Positions 16,285 through 24,538 of a DNA stretch of 64,000 bases are shown here, piece after piece (the first letter of the stretch is position 1; every line of letters begins with the position of its first letter). The notes beneath the pieces are model-generated. The model had not been told where the DNA came from and made no database searches. It saw only the letters and a program-made list of their open reading frames with translations. Source of the DNA: Bryobacteraceae bacterium (lineage in GTDB: Bacteria > Acidobacteriota > Terriglobia > Bryobacterales > Bryobacteraceae); NCBI GenBank assembly GCA_030041495.1, contig JASHNT010000038.1, positions 47,509 through 111,508 of the forward strand, given 5' to 3'. The position numbers and the translations under genes are program-made.

Positions 16285-18729
16285 ATGCCAGAGCGCGCCT
16301 ACGACCACAAAGAAATCGAGCTGAAGTGGTTTGAGCGCTGGAAAAACGATCGCAACCTATATAAGGCCGATCCCGATTCCCAGCGCCCCAAATACTATGT
16401 GCTGGAGATGCTGCCCTACCCGAGCGGCAGCCTGCACATCGGCCACATCCGCAACTACACCATCGGCGACGCGCTGGCTCGCTACAAATGGATGCAGGGC
16501 TATAACGTCCTGCACCCGATGGGCTGGGATGCCTTCGGCTTGCCCGCGGAAAATGCGGCCATCCAGCGCGGCCGCCATCCGCACGAATGGACGCTATCCA
16601 ATATCGCCGAAATGAAGCGCCAGCATCTGCGCATGGGCTTCAGTTATGACTGGGATCGTGAAATCGCCACTTGCGAGCCCGAATATTACCGCTGGAACCA
16701 GTGGTTCTTTCTGAAGATGCTGGAGCGCGGCCTGGCCTATCGCAAGAAAGCCATGGTCAACTGGTGCCCGAGATGCGCCACCGTGCTCGCCAACGAACAG
16801 GTGGTCGACGGCTGCTGTTGGCGTCATGAAGATACGCCGGTAGAGCAGCGCGCGCTGGAGCAGTGGTTCTGGAAGATTACCGCGTACGCCGACGAGTTGC
16901 TAAAGGACATCACAGAGAAGCTCGAAGGCCACTGGCCGGACCGCGTGCTCGCCATGCAGAGGAATTGGATCGGCCGATCCGAAGGCTCCGAGATTGATTT
17001 CACTATTGAAGGCGGCGGTGAAAAAATTCGGGTCTTCACCACCCGCGTGGATACTATTTTCGGCGCGACCTGCGTGATCCTCGCGCCGGAGCATCCACTC
17101 GCCCAAAAGCTACTCGACGAAACCGGCCGCGCCCGAGCCAAGCAGATGGTCGACGCCCGCGCGCAAAAAGGGCCCGGTGATATCGAAAAGGACGGCCACT
17201 TCACCGGCCATTACGCCGTCAATCCTTATAGCGGGGCGAAAGTTCCAATATGGATCGGAAATTTCGTGCTGATGGACTACGGCACCGGCGCAATCATGGC
17301 CGTGCCCGCACACGATGAGCGCGACTTCGATTTCTGCAAGACGTTCAACATTCCGATTCGCCCCGTGATCCGTCCCGTTGACGGGGTCCTGGTGGAGCAT
17401 CCGCAAGCCGCGTTCACCGAAGACGGCATCGTGGAACATTCCGGCGAGTTCAGCGGCCTGCCGAGCGCCGAGGCTCGGCGCAAAATGAATCAGCTTGCTG
17501 AGTCGAAAAGCTTCGGCAAAGCCGCCATCACGTATCGCATCAAGGATTGGGGCATCTCGCGCCAGCGCTACTGGGGCACTCCCATTCCGGTGGTGCATTG
17601 CCCCAAAGACGGAGCCGTGCCGGTTCCGGAATCCGATCTCCCCGTGGTTCTGCCCACCGACGTCAAGCTCACCGGAATCGGTCAATCGCCGCTGCTACAG
17701 GTCGAGTCGTTCATAAAGGTGAAGTGTCCCAAGTGCGGCGGCGAGGCGCGCCGCGAAAGCGACACTATGGACACGTTCGTCGATTCGTCCTGGTATTTCT
17801 ATCGCTACTGCGATCCCCATAATTCGGACGCGCCGTTCGATTCGCAAAAGATCGCTTACTGGTTTCCCATCGATCAATACATCGGCGGCGTCGAGCACGC
17901 CATCCTGCATTTGATCTACTCGCGTTTCTTCACCAAAGTGATGCGCGATCTGGGCCTCATCGCCAACGATGAGCCCGCCGCGCGCCTGTTCACGCAAGGC
18001 ATGGTGATCAAGGACGGCGCGAAGATGTCCAAGAACAAGGGCAACGTGGTCAGCGCCGAGGAAATGATCGACCGCTTCGGAGCCGATACCGGCCGCTTAT
18101 TCGAACTTTTCGCCGCGCCTCCCGAAAAAGACATGGACTGGACCGACGCCGGCGCCGACGGAGCGTACCGCTTCCTGGGCCGCGTGTTCCGCTTTGTGAC
18201 TCGCAACGCTGACCGCGCGCCGAGTGCGGGCGATCCAGCCGCAGATCGGCAAGCCTTGCGCAAACTTCACCAGACCATCCGCCGGATCACTCTCGACTTC
18301 GATCAACGCTGGCACTTCAATACCTCAATCGCCGGCTTGATGGAGTTGGTGAATGAGCTGTACGCGCTCGAAGAAAAACTTTCCGGCGAGGCTCTGGCGC
18401 AGATCCTGCCTGTGCTCGCATTACTGCTCGGCCCATTTGCGCCGTACACTGCGGAGGAGCTGTGGGAAACGCTCGGCCGTACCGGCCCGGTGTTCCGCCA
18501 ACCGTGGCCGGCTTACGATGAGGAACTCGCCCAGGAAGACGATGTCGAAATCGTGCTGCAGGTCAACGGCAAGGTGCGCGGACGGATCCGCGTGCCGCTC
18601 AATGCCACTCAGGCCGATCTCGAACGCGCCGCGCTGGCCGACCCCAGCGTGCAACCGTTCCTCGCCGGCAAGCAGATCGTGAAGACGATCGTAGTGCCAG
18701 GCAAGCTTGTAAACATAGTGGTGAAATAG
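16285..18729 (+). CDS. leuS: Leucyl-tRNA synthetase
   Basis: 814 residues, the normal bacterial length. The HIGH motif appears as PSGSLHIGHIRNY (about 47-59), the editing (CP1) domain spans roughly 220-420 with TGAIMAVPAHDERD, and the KMSKS loop appears as AKMSKNKGN. The tRNA-binding and C-terminal domains follow (LQVNGKVRGRIRVP). It charges tRNA-Leu. A GGAAAG ribosome site lies 6 bp before the ATG. No T-box leader is seen in the 57-bp gap upstream. Confidence 0.96.
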   Translation: MPERAYDHKEIELKWFERWKNDRNLYKADPDSQRPKYYVLEMLPYPSGSLHIGHIRNYTIGDALARYKWMQGYNVLHPMGWDAFGLPAENAAIQRGRHPHEWTLSNIAEMKRQHLRMGFSYDWDREIATCEPEYYRWNQWFFLKMLERGLAYRKKAMVNWCPRCATVLANEQVVDGCCWRHEDTPVEQRALEQWFWKITAYADELLKDITEKLEGHWPDRVLAMQRNWIGRSEGSEIDFTIEGGGEKIRVFTTRVDTIFGATCVILAPEHPLAQKLLDETGRARAKQMVDARAQKGPGDIEKDGHFTGHYAVNPYSGAKVPIWIGNFVLMDYGTGAIMAVPAHDERDFDFCKTFNIPIRPVIRPVDGVLVEHPQAAFTEDGIVEHSGEFSGLPSAEARRKMNQLAESKSFGKAAITYRIKDWGISRQRYWGTPIPVVHCPKDGAVPVPESDLPVVLPTDVKLTGIGQSPLLQVESFIKVKCPKCGGEARRESDTMDTFVDSSWYFYRYCDPHNSDAPFDSQKIAYWFPIDQYIGGVEHAILHLIYSRFFTKVMRDLGLIANDEPAARLFTQGMVIKDGAKMSKNKGNVVSAEEMIDRFGADTGRLFELFAAPPEKDMDWTDAGADGAYRFLGRVFRFVTRNADRAPSAGDPAADRQALRKLHQTIRRITLDFDQRWHFNTSIAGLMELVNELYALEEKLSGEALAQILPVLALLLGPFAPYTAEELWETLGRTGPVFRQPWPAYDEELAQEDDVEIVLQVNGKVRGRIRVPLNATQADLERAALADPSVQPFLAGKQIVKTIVVPGKLVNIVVK

Positions 18730-18733
18730 AGGC

Positions 18734-19102
18734 ATGCCCGCCCGGACGCTGATTTCCCGGCCTTTAGTCTCGGTGGAAGAGTACTTGAGGACCAGCTACC
18801 GTCCCGGCTGCGACTACGTGGATGGGGAGGTCGTCGAGAGAAACGTGGGAAGACGGGATCATGGTTGGCTGCAAACTGCCGTTGCTGCGTATTTCTTCTT
18901 GCGCCGCCGCCAGTGGAACATCACGGTCATCACAGAACGGCGCATTCAAGTGAACGCTGCACGATTCCGGATACCCGACGTGTGCGTAATTCTCGGAGAC
19001 ACCGGCGAGCAGAGCTCCGACGGCCTGCGCGAGATAAAATCCGGCGGCCTTGCCACCGGAAATCCGCGCCTCGAAGTCCCGCTCCGCGAGATTTTCGCCT
19101 GA
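18734..19102 (+). pseudogene. Uma2-family nuclease-like protein with internal deletion
   Basis: 122 residues against about 185-200 for the family. The N-terminal part is normal: SVEEYLRTSYRPGCDYVDGE and RFRIPDVCVILGDT, which includes the first catalytic Asp of the PD-(D/E)XK-like fold. The sequence then jumps to SSDGLREIKSGG and a typical family end (NPRLEVPLREIF). The central segment with the second acidic residue and the EYWVID-like strand is missing, without a frameshift. The protein is therefore probably inactive. It lies 4 bp after leuS. Confidence 0.7.
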
Positions 19103-19110
19103 ATTCTCAA

Positions 19111-19566
19111 GTGAATTCCGAGGACGACTCTTTTCTTCTCCAGGCCCTCGATCTCGCTCGCGAGGCTGGGCGAGCCGGCGAGGTCCCCGTCGGCGCGGTG
19201 GTGGTGCTGGATGGTGCGGTCATCGGGCGCGGAAAAAATTCCTCTATCGCGCTGAACGATCCCACCGCCCACGCCGAGATTCTAGCTTTGCGCGAAGCGT
19301 CGGCCGCCCTCCGCAACTACCGTCTGGAGGGCGTCACGGTCTACACTACGCTGGAGCCGTGCGTGATGTGCGCCGGGGCGCTGGTTGCCGCGCGCGTCGC
19401 ACGGCTGGTGTTCGGCGCGCGGGACCTGCGCTTCGGAGGCGTCCGCAGCAAGTTCGGACTGGTAGACTCCTCACTCCTTAATCACCGCATCCAGGTGACC
19501 GAAGGAGTCCGCGGCGCGGAATGTGCGGAATTAATTCGTACTTTTTTTGAAAGCCGCCGCGATTAA
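19111..19566 (+). CDS. tadA: tRNA-specific adenosine deaminase
   Basis: 151 residues from GTG 19111; the open frame continues upstream but without family similarity, and no better start or clear ribosome site is visible. Zinc and catalytic motifs are intact: PTAHAEI supplies His and the catalytic Glu, and TTLEPCVMCAGALV supplies the two Cys. The enzyme deaminates A34 to inosine in the anticodon of tRNA-Arg. The gene starts 8 bp after the Uma2 remnant and converges with the zinc-finger/HTH gene, with no gap between the stops. Confidence 0.92.
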   Translation: MNSEDDSFLLQALDLAREAGRAGEVPVGAVVVLDGAVIGRGKNSSIALNDPTAHAEILALREASAALRNYRLEGVTVYTTLEPCVMCAGALVAARVARLVFGARDLRFGGVRSKFGLVDSSLLNHRIQVTEGVRGAECAELIRTFFESRRD

Positions 19567-20148
19567 TTACGCAGTCTGGCCTACCATCGGGAAGCGGAGA
19601 TGCGCGGGAAGCAGGGAGTCGCGCTCAGCCTTCGCGGAATCGGCTCGCGCGGGCGGCATGCGGACTGTTCCGCTGAAATACTCGTCCAGCGGGTAAAGCG
19701 AATATGGCTTTAACTCCCGGAAGACACGCCCTAGCTTTTGCTCGATCCGGTACACCGTGTGAAAGAAGCTGCCCCGCTCCATCCCCAGCCTGCGGGTGCA
19801 CATGCGCCAGTCCGCGCCCAGTAAAAAGTGGTAGCGGAACAATTTGTACTCGAACTCATTCAGCGTCCTGCGCGAGATCAGGCAGAAATCCGCGATGTAC
19901 TCTTCGTCTTTTCTGCCCCATGTCAGGCGGCCCGGCCGCCTCCGGTTCGCTTCCAAGCTGATTCGGCTCAAGTGCCGTTCCTGAGTCACACACGTCACAA
20001 AACGCGAGTAACAAACGCGGAAAATCGACCGCAAAACGCAATTGCAAGGCGCCAGCGCGCCCTTTCTGCCCAAACGCAATCCCGAGCCGTGGCAATGCGT
20101 GCAGTGGTGCATGGCTAGCGCCAAAGTTTCTGACCGTGTCCATTGCAT
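19567..20148 (-). CDS. Hypothetical protein with Cys/His cluster and sigma-like C-terminal helices
   Basis: 193 residues from the ATG at 20148, chosen because a strong AAGGGAGGA site precedes it by 7 bp; the frame extends 26 codons further without support. Near the N-terminus HCTHCHGSG and CNCVLR form a possible zinc-binding Cys4/His cluster like that of DnaJ-type CxxC-x-GSG fingers. The C-terminal half (EYIADFCLISRRTLN ... DWRMCTRRLGMERG) reads as a helical region resembling sigma-region-4 or phage antiterminator Q-type helices. It may bind nucleic acid; no closer assignment is possible. It converges with tadA. Confidence 0.6.
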   Translation of the reverse strand: MQWTRSETLALAMHHCTHCHGSGLRLGRKGALAPCNCVLRSIFRVCYSRFVTCVTQERHLSRISLEANRRRPGRLTWGRKDEEYIADFCLISRRTLNEFEYKLFRYHFLLGADWRMCTRRLGMERGSFFHTVYRIEQKLGRVFRELKPYSLYPLDEYFSGTVRMPPARADSAKAERDSLLPAHLRFPMVGQTA

Positions 20149-20275
20149 CCAATCGTCCTCCCTTATGGCCTGCCTTTCCCCCTCCGGGAAACACAGAAAA
20201 GGGTAGCCAACATGATAGCCCAGCATGGAGTACTGGAACTTTCTTTGGGTATAGTACTTCCGGGACTGTGGAAAG

Positions 20276-21421
20276 TCAAACTTTATTTCTTAATTCGTTG
20301 ATTATTTCGGAGTAAACGCATAGCACGTCCTGCGCGGTGTCTTTCCAATTGAAGCGGCTGGCATGAAGTGGACCGGTCTGACGCATCCGTTCGCGGCGAT
20401 CCCGATCCAGCAGCAACTCCCGTAAGCCCCTGGCGATGTCGAAAACATTATCCGGCGTGACCAACTCCGCCGCCTCGCCGACGGCTTCCACCAGAGGCGG
20501 CAGGTTGGATGCAACCACTGGTGTTCCGCACGCCATTGCCTCCAGTGGCGCCAAACCGAAGCCTTCGTAAAGCGATGGGAAGGCGAAAATGGTTGCCGCG
20601 CGATAGAACACTTTCAGCGTATCGATGGGCACGAAGCCCAGAAAACGCACGAAAGGCTCCACGCGAGTGGCGATCACTGCGCGCCGCACGCTGGGATTGC
20701 GCGAGAGTTCGTCGCCGATGATCACCAAACGCAGGTCATGGTATTCCGGATGGCTCTCGAACTCCCCGCGCAGCACGGCGAAGGCTTCCACCAGGCGCGG
20801 CACGTTTTTTTGCGGCCGGACGGTGCCGGCATAGAGAATGAACGGCCAGCGAATCGAGTAGCGCTCCAGCACCGTCTGCTCACTCGCCTGATTCACGTGA
20901 TTGCTGGCGAACGCAGGATCGGGCGCGCTGTAGATGGTGCGGATGCGGTCGGGAGAGATGGGGAGCACCGCTTCCAGGTCGCGGCGGGTGGAATGGGAAA
21001 CGGCGATCACCCGCGCTGCGCGCAGAGCTCCGCGCCGGTAGCGCTCCTCGTGCAGGGTGCCGCGCAGGTCGCTGCGCGCCGGAAAAAGCAGGCTGCTCAT
21101 ATCGTGGATGGTGACGACGTAGGGGCGCGGCATCCAGTAGGCGACCGAATTCAGCGGAATATGATAAAGGTCCGCGCCAAACCGCCGCAGAAACAGGGGA
21201 AAGGTGAGGTTATGCGTCAGATCCGTATCCGGGCGAGCGTAGGGAGCGGCGGAGAAATTCGCGGCCAGTCCGGCGATCTCGCGTTCATCCTGTGGACGGA
21301 CGATCAGCGTGTAATGGTTCTGCCGATCCAGGGCGGCCAGTGCCGTGACCAGGTTGCGGATGTACGTGCCGATGCCGAAATCGTTCCAGCGGCGAACGTC
21401 AATGACGGCGTGAAACAGCAT
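20276..21421 (-). CDS. GT4-type (family 1) glycosyltransferase
   Basis: 381 residues from ATG 21421; the upstream extension of the frame overlaps glyA and is discarded. The N-terminal domain starts FHAVIDVRRWNDFGIGTY; the C-terminal domain has LYAGTVRPQKNVPRLVEAF, the SLYEGFGLAPLEAMACGTPV nucleotide-sugar signature with its E-x7-E motif and SRFNWKDTA. It likely transfers a sugar, for example mannose, onto a surface glycan or lipid. The start lies 13 bp downstream of glyA, so the two are probably cotranscribed although they are functionally unrelated. Confidence 0.88.
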   Translation of the reverse strand: MLFHAVIDVRRWNDFGIGTYIRNLVTALAALDRQNHYTLIVRPQDEREIAGLAANFSAAPYARPDTDLTHNLTFPLFLRRFGADLYHIPLNSVAYWMPRPYVVTIHDMSSLLFPARSDLRGTLHEERYRRGALRAARVIAVSHSTRRDLEAVLPISPDRIRTIYSAPDPAFASNHVNQASEQTVLERYSIRWPFILYAGTVRPQKNVPRLVEAFAVLRGEFESHPEYHDLRLVIIGDELSRNPSVRRAVIATRVEPFVRFLGFVPIDTLKVFYRAATIFAFPSLYEGFGLAPLEAMACGTPVVASNLPPLVEAVGEAAELVTPDNVFDIARGLRELLLDRDRRERMRQTGPLHASRFNWKDTAQDVLCVYSEIINELRNKV

Positions 21422-21434
21422 GACCACTCCCGGA

Positions 21435-22718
21435 TTAACGGATTTGGGCTTCAGCGAGCTTCCAGGCGTACAGCGGAAAGCGTTCGGTGAGCCTCGACAC
21501 GCGCTGCCGGACTTGTTCGAGAACGCCCTCGCTGGATGCGTTTTCCAGCACGCGCACGATGAGTTCGCCCACCTCGCGCATCTCCGCCTCACGGAAGCCG
21601 CGCGTGGTCACCGCAGGGCTGCCGAAGCGCATGCCGCTGGGGTTCAGCGGAGGATTCGTGTCGAACGGGATCGCGTTTTTGTTGGCTGTAATGAACGCCC
21701 GGTCCAGCGCGCTTTCCGCTTCTTTGCCGCGAATGCCCTTTGCGAATACGTCCACCAGCATCAGATGCGTATCGGTGCCGCCGGAAACCACGCGGCATCC
21801 GGCTTCAGCCAGGGTCGCGGCTAGCGTGTTCGCGTTGGCCAGCACTTGCCGCGAGTAGGCCACGAACTCCGGCTTCATCGCCTGGGCGAAGCAAACCGCT
21901 TTGGCCGCGACGATGTGCACCAGCGGACCGCCCTGGGTTCCAGGGAACACGCTGCGGTCGATGGCCGCTCCGTATTTTTCCTTGGCCAGGATCATTCCGC
22001 TGCGCGGCCCCCGCAGCGTCTTATGCGTGGTGGAGGTGACGATATCGGCATAGGCGCACGGATTGGGATGCAAGCCCGCCGCCACCAAGCCCGAAAAATG
22101 GGCCATGTCCACCAGCAGCATCGCGCCCACGCTGTCCGCAATCTGCCGGAAGCGCGGGAAATCCAGAGTGCGCGGATAGGCACTGCCGCCGGCGATGATC
22201 AGCTTCGGCCGGTGTTGCTCGGCCAGCCGGGCCAGTTCCTCGTAATCGATCCGCTCATCTTCGCGCCGAACTCCGTAGGGCACGATGTGGTACGTTTTGC
22301 CTGAAAAATTAAGCTGGTGCCCGTGCGTCAAGTGGCCGCCGTGGGCTAGGTTCATGCCCAGGACCACGTCGCCAGGAGTCAGAACCGCGGCGTAGGCAGC
22401 CTGATTCGCCTGGGAGCCGGAATGCGGCTGCACGTTCACGTATTCGGCGCTGAACAGCTTCTTGGCGCGGTCGCGAGCCAGATTCTCCACGATGTCCGTG
22501 TTCTCGCAACCGCCGTAGTAGCGCTTGCCCGGATACCCTTCTGCGTATTTGTTGGTGAATACGCTACCCGCGGCTTCCAGCACGGCTTCCGAAGTAAAAT
22601 TCTCGCTGGCGATCAGCTCCAGGTGCGAATTCTGGCGCTGGGTCTCCGCTTGAATCTGGGCATAAATCTCCGGATCGACTTCCTCGAGCGGCCGGGCCAT
22701 GCGTTCCTGTTCTGTCAT
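21435..22718 (-). CDS. glyA: Serine hydroxymethyltransferase
   Basis: 427 residues, full length. Motifs include [12 protein letters not shown] near the N-terminus, [14 protein letters not shown], the strand [18 protein letters not shown], and the PLP-binding lysine in [13 protein letters not shown]. It interconverts serine and glycine and supplies one-carbon units on tetrahydrofolate. A TAAAAT-like -10 may lie in the 167-bp divergent gap. The glycosyltransferase follows 13 bp downstream. Confidence 0.96.
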   Translation of the reverse strand: MTEQERMARPLEEVDPEIYAQIQAETQRQNSHLELIASENFTSEAVLEAAGSVFTNKYAEGYPGKRYYGGCENTDIVENLARDRAKKLFSAEYVNVQPHSGSQANQAAYAAVLTPGDVVLGMNLAHGGHLTHGHQLNFSGKTYHIVPYGVRREDERIDYEELARLAEQHRPKLIIAGGSAYPRTLDFPRFRQIADSVGAMLLVDMAHFSGLVAAGLHPNPCAYADIVTSTTHKTLRGPRSGMILAKEKYGAAIDRSVFPGTQGGPLVHIVAAKAVCFAQAMKPEFVAYSRQVLANANTLAATLAEAGCRVVSGGTDTHLMLVDVFAKGIRGKEAESALDRAFITANKNAIPFDTNPPLNPSGMRFGSPAVTTRGFREAEMREVGELIVRVLENASSEGVLEQVRQRVSRLTERFPLYAWKLAEAQIR

Positions 22719-22885
22719 TCTCTTTCGGTCATCACCTCAGGAGCCTCAATTTTAACATCCGGCCTGCCCCTGGCCTGGGATTGGACGGCTCTATCCTGGT
22801 CTGCGAGCGGTAACGGCGGCGCTAAGGCGTTCACCTCGTATCCCTCCTACGCAAACCCGTCTAGAATTGCATCAGGAGGTTCTCT

Positions 22886-23878
22886 GTGAGGCGTGCTCTG
22901 TTTTTTTTGAGTTTTTCGTGCCTGGCGATCGCGCAATCGCCCGCTCCCGCGGATTGGCGCTTTGCGCAACCCGATGCGGATATCAAAGGAAGCGTGAATC
23001 TTCAGGCCGTGCTGACTTCCGCCGCGGCCGCCAAGGCGATTGAGCAGATAAAGGCGCAGTCCAAAAACAATACTGCACAAATCGATCTGGTGATGGGAAT
23101 GTTGCGGACCGTTGACCGGGTCTCCTTCTCCGGGCGCCAGAAAGCGCCCAACGATATGGACGCTCTGGCGGAGGTGACCGGAAGCTTCGATCCCCAGTTA
23201 GTAATGGGCTTGTTTCCCAGCACCGGCCCGAGCAAGGTGAAAGCCGTCGGGCCTCATACCATCCTGATCGGCGAAGGCGACTCTTTCACCGCCGCTGTTG
23301 CGCGTTTGGACGGCTCCGCTCCCAGCGCTCCCGCGGACGATTTTGCGGCGAGCGATATCTGGTTCGAGGCTAACGCGGCGTTCCTGTCCAAGCAGTCGGG
23401 CCAGGCGATGCCTCCGATGCTCCAGGATCTGCGTAGCGTAGCGCTGGGCTTGACCCTGAGCGATTCGCCCGTGTTGGATGTGGTGCTGGATTCCTCCGGC
23501 GCAGACGCCGCGCGGAAGCTGCTGGCGACGCTGAATATCATCAACTCCGCTGCGGCAGGCTCTCGGGCGATGGCCAGCATCGCCAAGAATCTGAGCCTGG
23601 CGCAGGACGGCTCCAAGGTCAAAATGCACGTAGTGATTCCTCCGGAGGTTATGGCGATGATCCAGGAGCAGGCCAAGTCGGCGGTGGCTGGCGGCGCTGC
23701 GCCTCCGCAGTTGGCGCCGTTGCTCGGCATCCTGGGCCTGGGAGGAGCATCCGCTGGCGCGCCGGGCCGTCCGGCTCCGGCTGCCGGCGCCGCGCCTCCA
23801 CCGCCCCAGCAGAACGGCGGCGCGATCCGGATCTACGGGCTCGACGACGGGCCCAAAGAAATCCAGGCTCCGAAGTGA
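22886..23878 (+). CDS. Secreted hypothetical protein with Ala/Pro-rich tail
   Basis: 330 residues from GTG 22886, preceded by a perfect AGGAGG 6 bp upstream. A signal peptide (FFLSFSCLAIAQS) leads into a domain beginning WRFAQPDADIKGSVNLQAVL, with alternating strands and helices and no catalytic motif that I recognise. After residue ~265 there is a low-complexity glycine/alanine/proline region (GAPGRPAPAAGAAPPPPQ). It is divergent from glyA. The decayed Uma2 gene on the other strand reads into its 3' end. Confidence 0.7.
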   Translation: MRRALFFLSFSCLAIAQSPAPADWRFAQPDADIKGSVNLQAVLTSAAAAKAIEQIKAQSKNNTAQIDLVMGMLRTVDRVSFSGRQKAPNDMDALAEVTGSFDPQLVMGLFPSTGPSKVKAVGPHTILIGEGDSFTAAVARLDGSAPSAPADDFAASDIWFEANAAFLSKQSGQAMPPMLQDLRSVALGLTLSDSPVLDVVLDSSGADAARKLLATLNIINSAAAGSRAMASIAKNLSLAQDGSKVKMHVVIPPEVMAMIQEQAKSAVAGGAAPPQLAPLLGILGLGGASAGAPGRPAPAAGAAPPPPQQNGGAIRIYGLDDGPKEIQAPK

Positions 23879-23881
23879 ACC

Positions 23882-24480
23882 GCAGGCGGGAGAAAACGCG
23901 CTGCTGACGGGAAAAGCGTGCTCGGGAGCGGCCAGCGGCCGAACCGCTTCCTCTTGACTGTAAGCCTCGATGGACTGGTATGCGCCGTCGCGCGGGTCGC
24001 GATGCACGATGATGCGGCGGCCGGAGATGTCGGCGACCCAATATTCGGGGATGCCGGCCCGGGCGTACAGCGGCGCTTTCACTTTCAGGTCGAAGCCGAG
24101 GGTCGAATCCGAGACTTCGACAACCAGACGGAGGTCGGAGGGCTGTGGGTTGCCGGTCAGGATTTCGTGCGAGGGCGGGAGAGCACAATGAGGTCGGGCT
24201 CCGGCTCATTGATGGGGTTGTCTCCCGGAGCAACGTCGATCGGAGCTTCAGGATTCACATATTCAGGGCCGAAAACGCTGATCAGCCACGCGTGCACCAA
24301 AGACAAGGTGATAACGTGCGGACGCTTCTTTCCGATTTTGCTGATCAACTCTCCGTTGACGAGCTCGAGGTGTTGTTGATCCCAGACGCCGGTTGCTTCG
24401 ACTGCCGCGCACTCAGCGCGGGTCCAGCGCTTGCGCGGCGCCTCGGCGGGGCTGGTTTGTTCCAGAACTGCGGTTGGCAT
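23882..24480 (-). pseudogene. Uma2-family nuclease-like gene, frameshifted and without its own stop
   Basis: ATG 24480 has a GAGG site 4 bp upstream. The first frame gives a normal start (RWTRAECAAVEATGVWDQ, NGELISKIGKKRPHV, NEPEPDLIVLSRPRTKS) and stops at TGA 24157. The remainder (DLRLVVEVSDSTLGFDLKVK ... YARAGIPEYWVADISG ... PEHAFPVSSAF) continues in another frame from about 24161, as if one base had been lost. That frame has no stop at the usual family end and runs into the opposite gene. The acidic catalytic residues of the fold are split between the two frames, so no functional protein is expected unless the shift is an assembly error. Confidence 0.75.
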
Positions 24481-24538
24481 GAGACCTCATCTCGATTCTA
24501 ACCCGCGCCCGGCGCCTGAGCCATAATGAGAGCTTCCC

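Noticed and set aside
20738..21490. 250-codon plus-strand open frame
   Set aside because: Antisense to the glycosyltransferase, which has clear GT4 motifs.
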